A stretch of DNA of 21,198 nucleotides from Prototheca cutis (lineage: Eukaryota; Chlorophyta; Trebouxiophyceae; Chlorellales; Chlorellaceae): NCBI GenBank assembly GCA_002897115.2, contig BCIH01000013.1:561843-583040 (forward strand), in the 5' to 3' direction. Below the pieces are notes generated by a model. That model had not been told where the DNA came from. It did not search any database and saw nothing but the letters and a program-made list of their open reading frames with translations. Both the position numbers and the translations under genes were made by a program. Below are positions 1 to 10,131 of the stretch, one piece after another. Each line of letters begins with the position of its first letter. The stretch's first letter is position 1.

Positions 1-10
1 GTACATCTAC

Positions 11-984
11 CTTGTAAAAGGGATCGGCGGCGAGATCAGCGACGTTTGACCGGTCAGCCACGCGGGCTTGTGTGGATTGGCTATCTAGCAGCCAGCCCAT
101 GTGGCTCCACCAAAAACCCTCGTACGGTGAGTGAGGGTCCAGGGCCGTATCGCAGTGCAGGTGGTGGTACCGGTGGCAGGACACCTGTCCAGGTGCGGCG
201 AGAGAGGGATGGGGTGAATTCTCTCAGGCAGGGAAGGTGGGTAGGGGGCACGGGACGCGAGTCCCACCCCCTTGGTTGTGAAACCCAACCCCACCGCGCC
301 GTGCCTGATAAAAAAAGGACCCTAGTATTCCACACGCACCCATTCCATGGGATCGCCCTGCACTGCGAGGATGCCGCAGTAGGCGAGCACGTGCTCCAGC
401 CACTTGGGCGTCTTGAAGGAGCGGTGGGTGAGCTGGCGGTGGAAGCTGGCAGTGATGCCCAGACACCCGCTCACAAAATACATGACCAGAGCCGCTGCTG
501 CAACGTGGGGCGAGTATGTCCATGGAGCCAGCAGTGCTAGGCTATGCACTGCGAGCATGTATGTGACATAGGCAATGTCCTTGCCCTCCCAGCCACGGTT
601 CAGGAACAGGGCTGACCGGGGTAANCCCCACACATCGCTCAGCCACACTCTCCTGCATGTTCGGGGGGTGAAGTGTCTCAAGCTTCTTGCCCATCAAGCA
701 ATCAGCCCCCTACCAATGGATCAACACCGTTTCTCTGGCGCACACGCACAAGCCCGAAAGTGGACATCAATATCCAAGGGCATCGATCCCATCCCATGGA
801 TCCCCAGTCCAGGGCACACACCTTGAACCTGGCTCCTCGCTCTGCGCCTGTCTGTCCGGCTTTGGGAGGGTGCGGGGCAGCCCCGCGCATGGGGCTCCGG
901 CGGCGGCCGTCTCCTGGTCGCCAAACACTCGAGCGTGCTGCCTGGTGTAGCTGAGCCGGTCCGCACTTGGGGCCTCTGGAGCAT
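11..984 (-). CDS. Acyl-CoA/acyl-lipid fatty acid desaturase, plant ADS type (5' part; 3' end outside window)
   Basis: Predicted exons are complement(822..984), complement(340..611) and complement(11..184); the next intron begins at 10..1 (GTAGAT donor), so the C-terminus lies outside the window. Exon 2 encodes two hydrophobic stretches and the first histidine box HRQLTH, followed by RSFKTPKWLEH and QGDPMEW. Exon 3 opens with VSCHRYHH, the second box, then DPHSPYEGFWWSHMGWLLD, typical of plant and cyanobacterial delta-9/delta-7 desaturases. These di-iron membrane enzymes put a double bond into saturated acyl chains in plastid or ER membranes. The third histidine box is not in view. Exons 2 and 3 are certain in kind. 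The 54-residue first exon is chosen because its AAG|GTGTGT donor (phase 1) fits the acceptor at 612-614. It is Arg/Pro/Ser-rich, compatible with but not diagnostic of a transit peptide. The intron phases are 1 and 0. Substrate and regiospecificity cannot be told from this fragment. Confidence 0.85.
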
Positions 985-1780
985 GATCCAGGACTGGACT
1001 GGTGGCAGACCTGCGGAGAAACATTCCAGTGGCCCTGATCACGTGCGTGGGGTGGGGAGNGGNNACCCACCAGGAGCCAGGGCACGTCCTCCAATCCCCA
1101 ATACACACCAGTACCAACGCACCGAGCTCGAACTGCGCGCTGCGGGCCCTGCCGGACGATAAAGCTACCACCACGTGCCGGTAATGTTACTGTGAATGCG
1201 TGTCTTTGCAATCTGGAAGGTCTTTGCAGGCCGGCATGCCTCCGGAGGGTGCCCTCACATCCGCTGGCCCATATTGGGCTAGGACGCTGCGCGGGCACTC
1301 CAGAAATCATGGCTCGGGCCGCAAAAGCACAACTGTCACGAAACCACACGAGCCCACAGTTGTGCAAAAGTGGGCCCCTTTGGCCCTTTCTGCACGATTC
1401 TTTGCCGCCTGCTCGTGTCGATTCGAGTGGGTCCAGGTAGCCCTGCCAGGGGGCGTGTTGAACGCAAGTGATTCTGGCTTTCAAAACCGGCGTCGTGATT
1501 GCTTGCTTCTGCAACCGCGCCCAGCTCTCAAATGAATGCATGTTTTTTCTGTAGGCATATGATTGCTCGTGATTGGCGAGAAGGCGGTATTCTGTGATTA
1601 GGTTGCCCGAGGCTTGCCGTGTAGTCTGCCCGGAACGCACGTCCCCTTTGGTCGAGGTCCAGCACTCGTGGACTTTGGCTGCCCTCGTACACTCAAAGCC
1701 CTGGTCGTGTTGCCATGGCGCGTTTGTTATGGTGCAATGTAGGGAATTGAATCCATAGCGGTGCCGCGGCATTGCGTGGA
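985..1780. other. Divergent intergenic region between desaturase and membrane-protein gene
   Basis: This 796-bp gap separates two genes transcribed away from each other, so it should hold both promoters and 5' UTRs. A long reading frame on the minus strand crosses it, but it shows no recognisable domain and I do not treat it as a gene. No RNA gene, repeat or clear promoter motif was recognised. Ambiguous bases occur around 1060-1064. Confidence 0.4.
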
Positions 1781-2663
1781 ATGGCACTTCGACAACGGCG
1801 GCAGGCCCCTGGAGACGAGGTGTGTGGCAGTGATCCGCTCCTTGAACTCAAGCCCCATGCCTCCGTGTCGCACAACGATACCCAAATGACCATCTCATGT
1901 CCTTGATCAGGCACCCGATGTCTTCCTGGACGAGGCAGAGCAGGACGAGCTGATCAAGGAGCTGGCAGATCAGTCCCGTAAGAATGCCCGCTTCGCGCGC
2001 CGCACAATCGTCCCACTGGGCGCGGTGCTGTCGGTGATCTGCACGTATTTTGCACTGCAATCCTATCTGGACCCATGGTCCGTGCGGCACCACGCGGAGC
2101 TGAGCGATGTACTGGGGCCGGCGTGGCTCGCTGCGGGCCAGGCGGGGATCGGGGTCGCCGTCGCCGTCGCCAGCGCCGCCGTGGCGGCATCCTCCACTGG
2201 CAATGCTGCGCTGGAGCGCCGGTTGCTCGTCCCGGCCGCGGGACTATCATTATTAACGCTCCTCTTCTGGACGATGGTCATAATGAAGCTCATCAATGCT
2301 GGAGAGGTGCGAGGGGCTTGCTTTTGTTTCTTGGGCCGCTCGTTCGCGTATGTAGAGGTCAAGCGGGGTCAACGCCGGCAGGGCAGTGGAACAATGTCCT
2401 CAACCACATGATTTGACCTTGAGAGTTTAGGACGTGCTCCTGCATCTTGTTGCCAAGTGTTGCTCGAATAGAATCATTGCCTGAGCATGCTTTCCTTTCT
2501 TTGGCTGTCGGTTCAGCAGGGCGAGGTGTGGCGTGCCCTCTGGCTGCCTGCCACCCCGCTGCTCTGGGCGGCAGTCACGGCCTCCACCATCGATGGGCTG
2601 AAGTCGGCAAGGAAAGACCTCGCAGCCCTTCGTGCGGCTCGCTACTCTTTCCGCCGCGTTTGA
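1781..2663 (+). CDS. Unrecognised four-span membrane protein, 192-193 aa
   Basis: Predicted exons are 1781..1819, 1911..2306 and 2517 or 2520..2663 (two tandem AG acceptors differ by one Gln). Both introns are phase 0 with GT-AG ends (GAG|GTGTGT and GAG|GTGCGA donors). The protein starts MALRQRRQAPGDE, followed by an acidic stretch (DVFLDEAEQDELIKEL) and a basic patch (RKNARFARR). Four hydrophobic segments follow, at roughly residues 46-63, 81-107, 117-141 and 151-168. It ends with a charged tail, LKSARKDLAALRAARYSFRRV, before TGA at 2661. The pattern suggests a small polytopic membrane protein with the acidic/basic N-terminus in the cytosol or stroma. No family motif was recognised and no function is proposed. 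Coding is supported by GC-rich third positions, phase-perfect splicing and amphipathic ends around clean membrane spans. Confidence 0.75.
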
Positions 2664-3171
2664 CTGACCCCGGCTGGACAGCATCGTCGTCTGTCAGGTG
2701 CAGGAGCTTGCCGTGACCGACGACGGATTGGCGCATGTGCAGACCGTCATGGGCATGCCACCGGGAGTGCCAATACAAATAATAAATGAGGCCTTGTGGT
2801 TGATTCCCACCAGCATTGGGTGCCGTTGACCAAAGCATGCGTGTAGTGGGCCTGCGGACAAGGCGTCACCCAATTTGTATCGCTTGCCATGCTTGCTCAC
2901 CCTCCCGTCATGCACCTCGCTCTTCCTGTTTTCTTCACATTCACTGCAACCACACCATCATCAAAACAACAGAGGCCAAAATCGGTGTGGGGCCACTTGC
3001 ACTGTCATCGCCACGGGTCGTTCACTCTTAGGATGCTCCAGAAGAAGTAGAAGGGGGGGTGCCTTGTAGGCACAGGCCACCCCAAGGAATTCCTTATCCC
3101 CCCCCACCCCCCCAATCCCCCCCACACACATACATATGATTTGTTCTCTCTCCTCTCTCTCATGCAAAATC
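2664..3171. other. Convergent intergenic region (3' UTRs), with pyrimidine tract
   Basis: This 508-bp gap lies between the stop codons of the membrane-protein gene (+) and the aromatic amino acid hydroxylase (-), so it should contain both 3' UTRs. It holds a C-rich stretch at about 3097-3126 interrupted by single A and T residues. No convincing reading frame, RNA gene or canonical polyadenylation signal was seen. Confidence 0.4.
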
Positions 3172-4561
3172 TCAGGCCAGGCCGACGGCACGCCTGACAT
3201 CGTCGGGGATCTGGTGATGCAGCGTGTCGCAGTAGGCTTGGAGCTTTGCAGCGCCGTCTTCAAAGGATTCGAGGACCGCGTAGGTCTTTTGATACCCGTC
3301 GCTGTAGCTCATCTTGGGCTGCTTGGCAAAGGGATCAAAGTCCCGGAGGGTCGCAGCGCCCGAGGCCATGTTTTCCATCTCGCCGTAGCTGGAAAGGATG
3401 CCCGCACCAAAGGCCTTGACCCCGCCCGCCTCGCGCACCACGCCAAACTCCACAGTGTACCAGTAGCACTTGGTCAGGTGCCAGATCTGGGCCTCGTCGG
3501 CACCCAGGGACGCAACGCCGATGGCGTGCGCAAGCGCGCAAAACGCCGGGTGCGCAAACATGGGCACGTGCCCGATCATTTCGTGCACGATGTCGGGCTC
3601 GGGCGTCCAGGCAGGGTCGGCGCCATGCCGCATGTACTGCGTGGAATGGAAAGTCTTGAACGCCAGACCATTCAGAAAATCACGGGGGTGCAGCAGGCCC
3701 GCCACGGGCCGGATCTGCCAGCCGCTGCGACTCCTGAGCCACTCTGACACGTCCTGAAGCTGGGGCACACGGTCCGCACGGAAACCCAGCTCGCGCCAGC
3801 TTGACAGAAACTCCGCGCACGCATGCTGTGGGAACATGCCCTCCAGCTGGTTCATCACATATGTCCACACCGCAGTCTCCTCGGGCGTGTAGTCAATCCG
3901 TGGGATCGGCTGTCNACTGCGTGAATTATTGTTTGTAGTGATAGTTTCGTTTAATTTTCTTCCTTTGTGTGTGGTTTTTTGGGGGGAGGGGAGGGGGGAA
4001 GGGTGTGTAAGTTGTTTGTAAAGCGAATTTCCCAGAGGTTAGAGAACCATGGATGATATTGCCCAAAAAAAATTCGCCCCCATTTACATCTCGTGGGTGC
4101 TGGCAATCTTGCAGATGTCCACGCGGCGCTGCTTGTAGGCCTGATCCTGAAAGCCCGGGTGGCCCTCCGCAAGCTCCGCCCCGAACCCGAGGATTTTGCC
4201 GTTGTCCACCTCGGCCAGGCAGCGCGGACACTTGATCGCATCGCACCCCTCCTCTTTCTCTGCCGCCGGGGCCGCAGTGGCCTGCTGGGCTGTGGTCGCG
4301 GCTGCAGAACCAGGCGGGCGGTGACAGGCGGTCAAGCCTCGCTGCCGNGCCGCGCCGACGCGGCATCGATTAGGATCGCACTCCCCCGCACGCACAAGTG
4401 GCATGGATCGCCCTCAGCCCTACCCCCCCACACACACCACGGTACATGAGGTGACGATGCCGGGGCCTGCGGGCCAGAAAGCTCACTGTGCGGCCATGCC
4501 GGAAGCTCCCCGTGGACGCGACTCCGGAAAGGTGCACATCGCCCCTCGACAGCACCGCCAT
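3172..4561 (-). CDS. Aromatic amino acid hydroxylase (phenylalanine 4-hydroxylase type), probably plastid-targeted
   Basis: Exons are complement(4438..4561), complement(4088..4301) and complement(3172..3916), giving 360 aa; intron phases are 1 and 2. The enzyme hydroxylates phenylalanine to tyrosine using non-haem iron and a pterin or folate cofactor; plant and algal members are plastid enzymes reported to use a folate cofactor. The iron site is visible: PDIVHEMIGH supplies His224 and His229, and YWYTVEFG supplies Glu269. The 5- and 40-residue spacings match human PAH (285/290/330). RPVAGLLHPRDFLNGLAF and FHSTQYMRH are further family signatures. Residues 1-41 (MAVLSRGDVHLSGV...) are basic and Ser-rich with few acidic residues, like a transit peptide. 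An Ala-rich linker and a Cys motif (C61, C66, C69) precede HPGFQDQAY, where homology to the family begins. There is no ACT regulatory domain. The base at 3915 is N; it must not be T, or codon 114 would be TGA. Confidence 0.93.
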
Positions 4562-4876
4562 GGCTCTAATCCTATCACAATATAAATNTATGGTCCTAAA
4601 CTATATCTGCAAGTCTGAACCTGCGCAGGAGGGGCCTGCTATTTTCGGGAGAGATGGGACGCGGACCTCAAGCCTGTGGTTTCAACATTGGAAGGGAAAA
4701 TGGGAAATCTCTCGTGAAAGAGGGGGATCCATCAGCTACGGCGCAGCTGCGGACGGGCCCCCGTTCGCAGGACTGGCCCACATACCGCACATGAACAATT
4801 TCGAAATCAGATGTAAATGCCATTACNTTTCCAACTGGTTGTCGAGAGCGTNGCTGNACCCCCCCGACTCGGAATC
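4562..4876. promoter_or_regulatory. Divergent promoter region between hydroxylase and C2-protein genes
   Basis: The start codons of the two flanking genes face away from each other across 315 bp, so both core promoters and 5' UTRs must lie here unless non-coding 5' exons exist. It contains single N bases at 4588, 4827, 4852 and 4857. An AT-rich patch (about 4570-4610) stands out against the GC-rich surroundings. No specific element could be named. Confidence 0.35.
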
Positions 4877-7324
4877 ATGACCGAGACAAGCGCCCCGGTC
4901 CACGCCAAGGTCATCGTGGACGTGATCAGCGTCGACGAGCTCAAGGAGTCGCTGCTCCTTGGCAAAGCGGAGCCGTTTGTGGTTCTGAAGGTCGGATGGC
5001 GTGAACNAGACACATNACATTGATGTCTGGAACGAGCATCGTGACAACTGCGTCCCAGGGGTAGTTCCGGAATGCTCGCTGCGCTGAACGTCCCGGAAGC
5101 GGGTGNCAACGAAACCCTACCACTACATTGNACGGCGCAGATCGGTGATGCTGTCCTCGAGTCGTACCGCAACAAACTCCATCACAACAGCGCTACTTGG
5201 AATGAAAAGTAGGTCACAGTGCTCATCAGCGTTCTCTGATTGAGNGGGTTTTGCCTGGATTGCAAAGAGTCATTGGTGCAAGTGGCAGTGCTGGGAGGTG
5301 CAGCAGCCGGGCCATGTTGCATTCGTGATTGCACGCAAGACCGTGTCACCGCGTTTCACAGGTTTTCTTTNGACAANGTGAATTCCAACGACATTCTGGA
5401 AGTCAGGTGCGGGGGTGAGGGGTAGAAGTGGGACGCAGTGGGATTCCTCTTCACACGTTGCAGCTCGGGTGTTGCCAAGGGGGCACGGCCATACGCCCAG
5501 GCCCCGTCGNGCATCACCCCAGCCCTCCTCTCTTTCCAACTTGCAGCATCCATGACAGCGGATTGCTGCACAAGGATGCAGTCGTGGGCACCGGCTCCCT
5601 TCACATGAAGGAGGTGAGGACCGCTGGTGGCCTGGAACGAGTATTGGTGGTGGTACTGAGCTGGTACTGGNGTGTTTTCTGGGTGCAGTGTGTGTGCCAT
5701 GTGCAGTCAGAGTGCCCGTCCATTTTCATACTGGGTACCCGGTGGAATCAGGGTGTAGTGTGTGCAGAGCGAGGATAGAAAGTTTGACTTGTCGGTCCCC
5801 TTTTTGGGGCCCATTGCTCAACGCTGCAGGTGTTTGAGGAGGGGGAGGTGCAGAAGCGCCTGACGCTGCTGACCAAGGGTGGGGTCCAGGGACCCGCCGA
5901 ACTTTTGATCAAAGTCCGCGCCGAAAATGTACGTGACTGCCCGATGGACTGGGCCTGGGACGCTCCCTTTTTATTCTGATGAAGGAAGAAGCGCTGTGCT
6001 TTGGGGCCATGTGCAGTGGGAGGGGGTCTTTTGGGGGGAGGGATTCTTCATGGCGAGATCAATCGTCGGGCNTAGCAAGTAAGAGAAAACATGCGGCATC
6101 GCGAATGACAATGGGGATGCACGGCCTCACACATGTGCCCTGGCACGACCCTGCAGCTGTCAGCACACAAGGTTGCCAAGGCTGTGGGACTGGAGACAGA
6201 TGTGGAGCCGCTCAAGGTGGGCGAGGCGACGAGCCCCAAGACGCCCATGGTCGCCGAGCAGACCGCACCCGAGGGGCGGAGTGGCNTGACTGCGGCTCGG
6301 ATGGAGGCTGCCCGCGGTCCTGGCGGCCAGGGCGAGACCATGGGCGGAGGCGGGCCTGCTGGTGAAACTGGGTCNCCAAAAGCCGCCGAAGGCTTTGCGT
6401 GGGTGTGCGGCGTCAAGGGCGCGCATGAGCCGGAGCACACGGACACCGGCGCGGCCAAGGCCGACATCGAGCATGCCGGCGCGGGCAAGGCGCATGGGGT
6501 GGCCGATTTTGCGCCAGTCTGTGGCAAGGACCAGCCCGAGTCCGAGCCGGCCGGCGGCGAGGACGTGTCGGTGGGACGCCTCGGGGTATGTGTGCATGTT
6601 GAGAGATGCCGGGTGGGACCAGGGTGGGGGACTGTGCTGCACCTCTGCGTGGTCGCATCTCTGTGGGAGCATGTCATCGTCGGCATCNGGATGCCTCCTT
6701 TTATCACCCCATGGGTGCATTGATCCATCCCGATGCGCTGTGACCTCATCACTACTGCTCAGCGGCTGGAACCTCGCCCATCCTTCTTCCTGCAGGAGGA
6801 GACTCGGGCTATGAAGCTGCGTGACGAACCGGTCGGCGGGGAGGGGGGTCAGCTCCTGGGAACGCAGTATGGTGCTCAGGTGTGACAGTGTGGGCTAGGA
6901 TTGCTATTGCAATCGAGCCAATGCAAGCATCGACTGCCTTTGAGTCTATGATGGCCAGCTGTCAACTGCACTCTCTATCCCAGCACCCCGTGCATGACAC
7001 TGAACCCCCCCCCCCCCCCCCCCCCCCAACCACCACCGCCTTCGTTTGTCCCCGTACAGCAGGGTGCGCAGCAGACTCAGGACCAGGTAGTGATGGCGCG
7101 GAACGATGACACTGTGCTGCGTGTGACCGAGCGCGTGGTGTGTCGGGGGGAAAGGAGCGCAGCCCCCTTGTACCTGGTGTATCTCCTTGGACGGCCCGCC
7201 GAGTGCATCATATTCGTGAAAATGGGGAAAGGGCATGAGAGCCCCAACGCTACATTCCGCTGCCATGCAGGTGGAGGTCATGGCCCCTGGAGGGGCNGAG
7301 GGAGACGTCAAGGAGCCGATCTAA
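4877..7324 (+). CDS. Single-C2-domain protein with Ala/Gly/Glu/Lys-rich C-terminal tail, 328 aa
   Basis: Nine exons: 4877..4990, 5141..5208, 5362..5406, 5547..5613, 5830..5928, 6157..6585, 6796..6879, 7060..7086, 7271..7324. All phases join and the frame ends at TAA. Residues about 10-125 form a C2 fold: KVIVDVISVDELKES, GKAEPFVVLK, SATWNEKFSF, NDILEVSIHDSGLLHKDAVVGTGSLHM, then AELLIKVRA. C2 domains dock proteins to membranes or partners, often through calcium. Here the usual Asp of the first loop (GKSDPY in many C2s) is Glu, and the loop-3 Asp-x-Asp is reduced to DSG, so calcium binding is probably weak or lost (inference). Residues about 132-328 are low complexity, rich in Ala, Gly, Glu, Lys and Pro, with two short related motifs, FAWVCGVKG and FAPVCGKD. 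No membrane span or second domain is seen. It could be a small plant-type C2 signalling or stress protein; the exact role is unknown. Confidence 0.85.
7005..7027 (+). repeat. Poly(C) run, 23 nt, in C2-gene intron
   Basis: A pure run of 23 C lies in the intron before exon 8 of the C2-protein gene, ending 32 nt before that exon. It is followed by CAACCACCACC and a normal pyrimidine tract before the CAG acceptor. It may serve as part of an extended polypyrimidine tract; its exact length is likely unreliable in short-read data. Confidence 0.9.
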
Positions 7325-8101
7325 GACCAGCCTGTTCAGGCAGCAAGGTGAGCTGGCGCCGGTGGCTGTGTTATTTGTACTTGAATTGAATGTCCAGAGT
7401 GGGATGGTTGCCTGCCCAGCAACATGCACCTATCATTCAGAATTGTATTCTACAACACAGGATGGTCCGAATTGACACTGCATTGGCGCCACTCTTCCCG
7501 CGGAAAACCCCACCGCTGCCGCCGCCACCACCACCACCACAGGAGGAACAGCTGTGAGGGGAAGACGTCACAGTCGTCAACTCCCGACGACCGCGATGCA
7601 GCGGGACACCAACAACCATCAACAATCCAAACATTTTCTTGTGACACACAAGGTCACATCGCCATGCCCACGACCCAATCAAGAATGCTTTAAGAGTGAA
7701 CGTGCAGATGCAAATCGGTCCNCGCGCCAGCTGCTCCATGTATAGGTTGACGGCGCCTTTTGTCGTCTGCAGCCGACGCCTGTCAACCCCCTGCATGGAT
7801 CTGGGACGTTTTAAAACATGAGTGTGACAGTTTTTCGTGCACCAATGCCTCCAGGGAGGATTGCATTGCCCTTGCCTCGGGGTGGCCTGCCTGATTTCGG
7901 TACGCTCGCTCCACCAACACCTTTCCTCCTGGTCATCCTGCTTGCTTGAGCTTGGTAACAACATAATACAAGGAGGCTCAGGGTATCAAGCGATCAGAGT
8001 CTATGACAGCAACATCATGAGGTCGTCAAGGAATGCAGGAGGGTCCAGCTTCCATGTCTCCCAGACTCAGAGGCACTCGATTAGCCTTTCACCACGCCCA
8101 A
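7325..8101. other. Convergent intergenic region (3' UTRs)
   Basis: This 777-bp stretch between convergent stop codons has no coding pattern I trust. It contains a CCG/CCA trinucleotide patch around 7516-7542. The longer minus-strand frame over it owes its Gly run to this patch. Both 3' UTRs should lie here. No RNA gene or strong polyadenylation motif was recognised. Confidence 0.35.
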
Positions 8102-8645
8102 TCAGTGGCCGCCGGGAGTGGCAAACTTGCTCTCCTTGATCTGCTTCTCTGCAGGTGGACGGCCATATCCGAGCAAGGTGCAAACGCATGAGTTGCGGGC
8201 TGGTGGGCAGAGAGCATCATTATTCCCGTGGGGTGCGTGATCCCACCCCGTCCTGGCCCCCAAGCCAGGTGGGGACCAGTCTCTCTGGTGCACAGGGCCA
8301 CCCCCAAAGGCACATACCTGACTGCGCAGAGGCGATGAAGAAGATGAGGTAGCCGGTGACAGCAAAGCCGGCAGCGAAAGGCCACCTGCAGCACGCAATA
8401 CAGGGAATCCGGAGGAATCGCCAAGTGAACGGAGGGGATGGGCGAGGCCCACGCCTCGGATCCATTACCTAAACGTCGCCCCTGTCCATTCACCGGGGCC
8501 ACACCCAACGCCACACTCCGTCAACACGATCATGCACTAGAGTACTATGAGCTGCAAGGCACGCGACGCACATTGTCCGCAGGGTCCGAACGGCAGACGC
8601 GGGAATGGTCTCCGCCTGCAGCGGGTGAGCAGGGATGTTCACCAT
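8102..8645 (-). CDS. Mitochondrial ATP synthase 6-kDa-like small subunit, 62 aa
   Basis: Three short exons, complement(8572..8645), complement(8318..8385) and complement(8102..8148), join in phases 2 and 1 to a 62-residue protein ending in GGH and TGA. The centre, MWPFAAGFAVTGYLIFF, closely resembles the NWPFLVGFAVTGALI core of the plant mitochondrial ATP synthase 6-kDa subunit. The following KQIKESKFATPGGH matches that family's charged 'KNSKF' C-terminal end. One membrane span (about residues 26-45) is flanked by a 25-residue N-terminus and a soluble tail. The family belongs to the Fo stalk region in the inner mitochondrial membrane, and a similar W-P-F start of the span occurs in yeast subunit i/j. 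The first exon (MVNIPAHPLQAETIPAS) is the least certain part; it is chosen because of a good AAT|GTGCGT donor in the required phase. The gene is too short for most ORF filters. Confidence 0.78.
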
Positions 8646-8920
8646 CGTGCTTTCTTGTCGACCTTGCCTCCAAAACTACAAAGAATGGCTTTGCTGAAAA
8701 ATGGCTTGTGGATGGAACGTCGCTGGGGAGCGGCTGAATCCTCCCTCCAGCGTGGGGGTGGGACGGGACTGCACCCCCCAGACGGGCTTTTTTCAGCTTG
8801 CTCCCTGCTTTCTTCCCCACGCAACATCATTGGTGCCTTGTACTGGGGGCCCTTGCCTCAGGACAGATCCACCGAACCTCACGGTTTCCCTCGGTATCCG
8901 CATGGATTATCAGGTTACAT

Positions 8921-10131
8921 TCACGATATTGAGCAGTTTCCAAGACTTGGAGCGCGCACAGGACCTGCAGAGGTCTGCATTGGCTGGCCATCAAGCATTG
9001 CCACGCCAGTGGCATCCGTCCTCAGCAGCGGCTGCACTGCCTCCCACAGTTTTTTCTTCTGCACCTGCGTGCACGCCATGGTAAATTGCATGTTGTGTGT
9101 TCATATTTCTGGTTTTGGAAAGATAATCGCACAATCCTGCCTGCACTGTATCTCCTGACACTTTGCCTGACAGGCGACGGGCAACTGTCATTTGCTGCCC
9201 TCCCGTCGCCAGACTCTCACCAACCCCAACCCAGGATCGCGGTGTGGTAGAACGAATTGACCATTCTCCCCCCACCCAAGATACACAGATAACCACTGCA
9301 ACCCACACAAAAAAACAAGTACCTGGTTTGGGTTGGCCGGATCGGCCTGCGCTGCATGCTCTCCAAACCAGACACGCTCGCCTGGCTGCGCATGCGCCGG
9401 AGGCAGCAATGGCTCCACAGCAGCGTGGTCGTCGCTGCAGGCGCACAGCAGCATGCCCTGAGACCTGACGCCACGCATGTTTCGCGGCTTCAAGTTGGCC
9501 AGGACGATGACCGTCCGGCCGATCAGGTCCTCCGCCTGGCAGTGTCCGACCAACCCACTGACGATGGTCCTGGGGCCCGTGGGCTCGCCCACATCCACAG
9601 CCTCCACAAACAAACTGCACAATAAATGGAAGGAATAACTGACTGTGACAATTGGGATTTGCACACAATGATCGATCTTTTGGCAGATGGGTTGCTTGTG
9701 TGCCGCAGGGCTGGCGGCGGCTAGGGCAGCACGGGCACCCCTCACCCATTCCCATCAACAATGGGCTGGCGGCGTTCAGCAGCCTAGCTGTTCCAGTACA
9801 GTGGGTCATAGCCCAGCCGTGCATCACACCTGTCTGCATCTGGGTGCCGGCTGCACTCCAGTATCCGACCCACTCGGATATCCATCTTCGTCACGTCCAC
9901 TTGCGGCTCCGGCGGCGGCGGCACCTCTACTGCAGCCGGATCAGAGGCTAGTGCTGTTCTGAAGGCGCCGTCTTGTGCCTGGACTCCTGACGACCACAGT
10001 CGAGTGATGAAGCCATGGCGGCATGTGCTTGGCCTGTGCGCGGCTGCAGGGCCTGGCACCAGGCTCAGCCGAGCAGCAGCGGCCCGCTGGATGTGGTGAA
10101 CCAGCCCCGCCCGGCCTATCGCACACGCCAT
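8921..10131 (-). CDS. Stand-alone tRNA-binding (EMAPII/Arc1p-like) OB-fold protein with organelle-type presequence, 245 aa
   Basis: Exons complement(9830..10131), complement(9323..9614) and complement(8921..9064) join in phases 2 and 0. Residues about 86-190 carry the tRNA_bind domain: VDVTKMDIRVGRILECSRHPDADS, LFVEAVDVGE, PRTIVSGLVGH, VIVLANLKPRNMRGVRSQGMLLCA. The last exon continues with the EMAPII-type extension, VQKKKLWEAVQPLLRTD and TSAGPVRAPSLGN. This domain binds the tRNA elbow and is found fused to methionyl- or tyrosyl-tRNA synthetases or as a free cofactor (Arc1p, AIMP1). Here no synthetase domain precedes it. Residues 1-50 (MACAIGRAGLVHHIQRAAAARLSL...) are rich in Ala, Arg and Ser with almost no acidic residues, as in a mitochondrial or plastid presequence. 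It probably assists aminoacylation in an organelle (inference). It is transcribed divergently from organellar EF-P. Confidence 0.9.

Noticed and set aside
702..1787. 361-codon open frame on the minus strand upstream of the desaturase
   Set aside because: It overlaps the desaturase first exon in another frame and shows no domain, even composition or splice logic. Long stop-free frames arise easily in GC-rich DNA.
3913..3915. NGA codon in the hydroxylase as a nonsense mutation
   Set aside because: Only T at the N would make a stop. The flanking sequence follows the family (PIPRIDYTPEE), so A, C or G is much more likely.
7437..7964. 175-codon minus-strand frame with a Gly-rich C-terminus
   Set aside because: The Gly run comes from a CCA/CCG patch. 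No domain, no splice partners, and it lies in an expected 3' UTR region.
8991..9839. 282-codon minus-strand frame overlapping the tRNA-binding gene
   Set aside because: It is in a different frame from the conserved EMAPII-like exons and reads through their introns.
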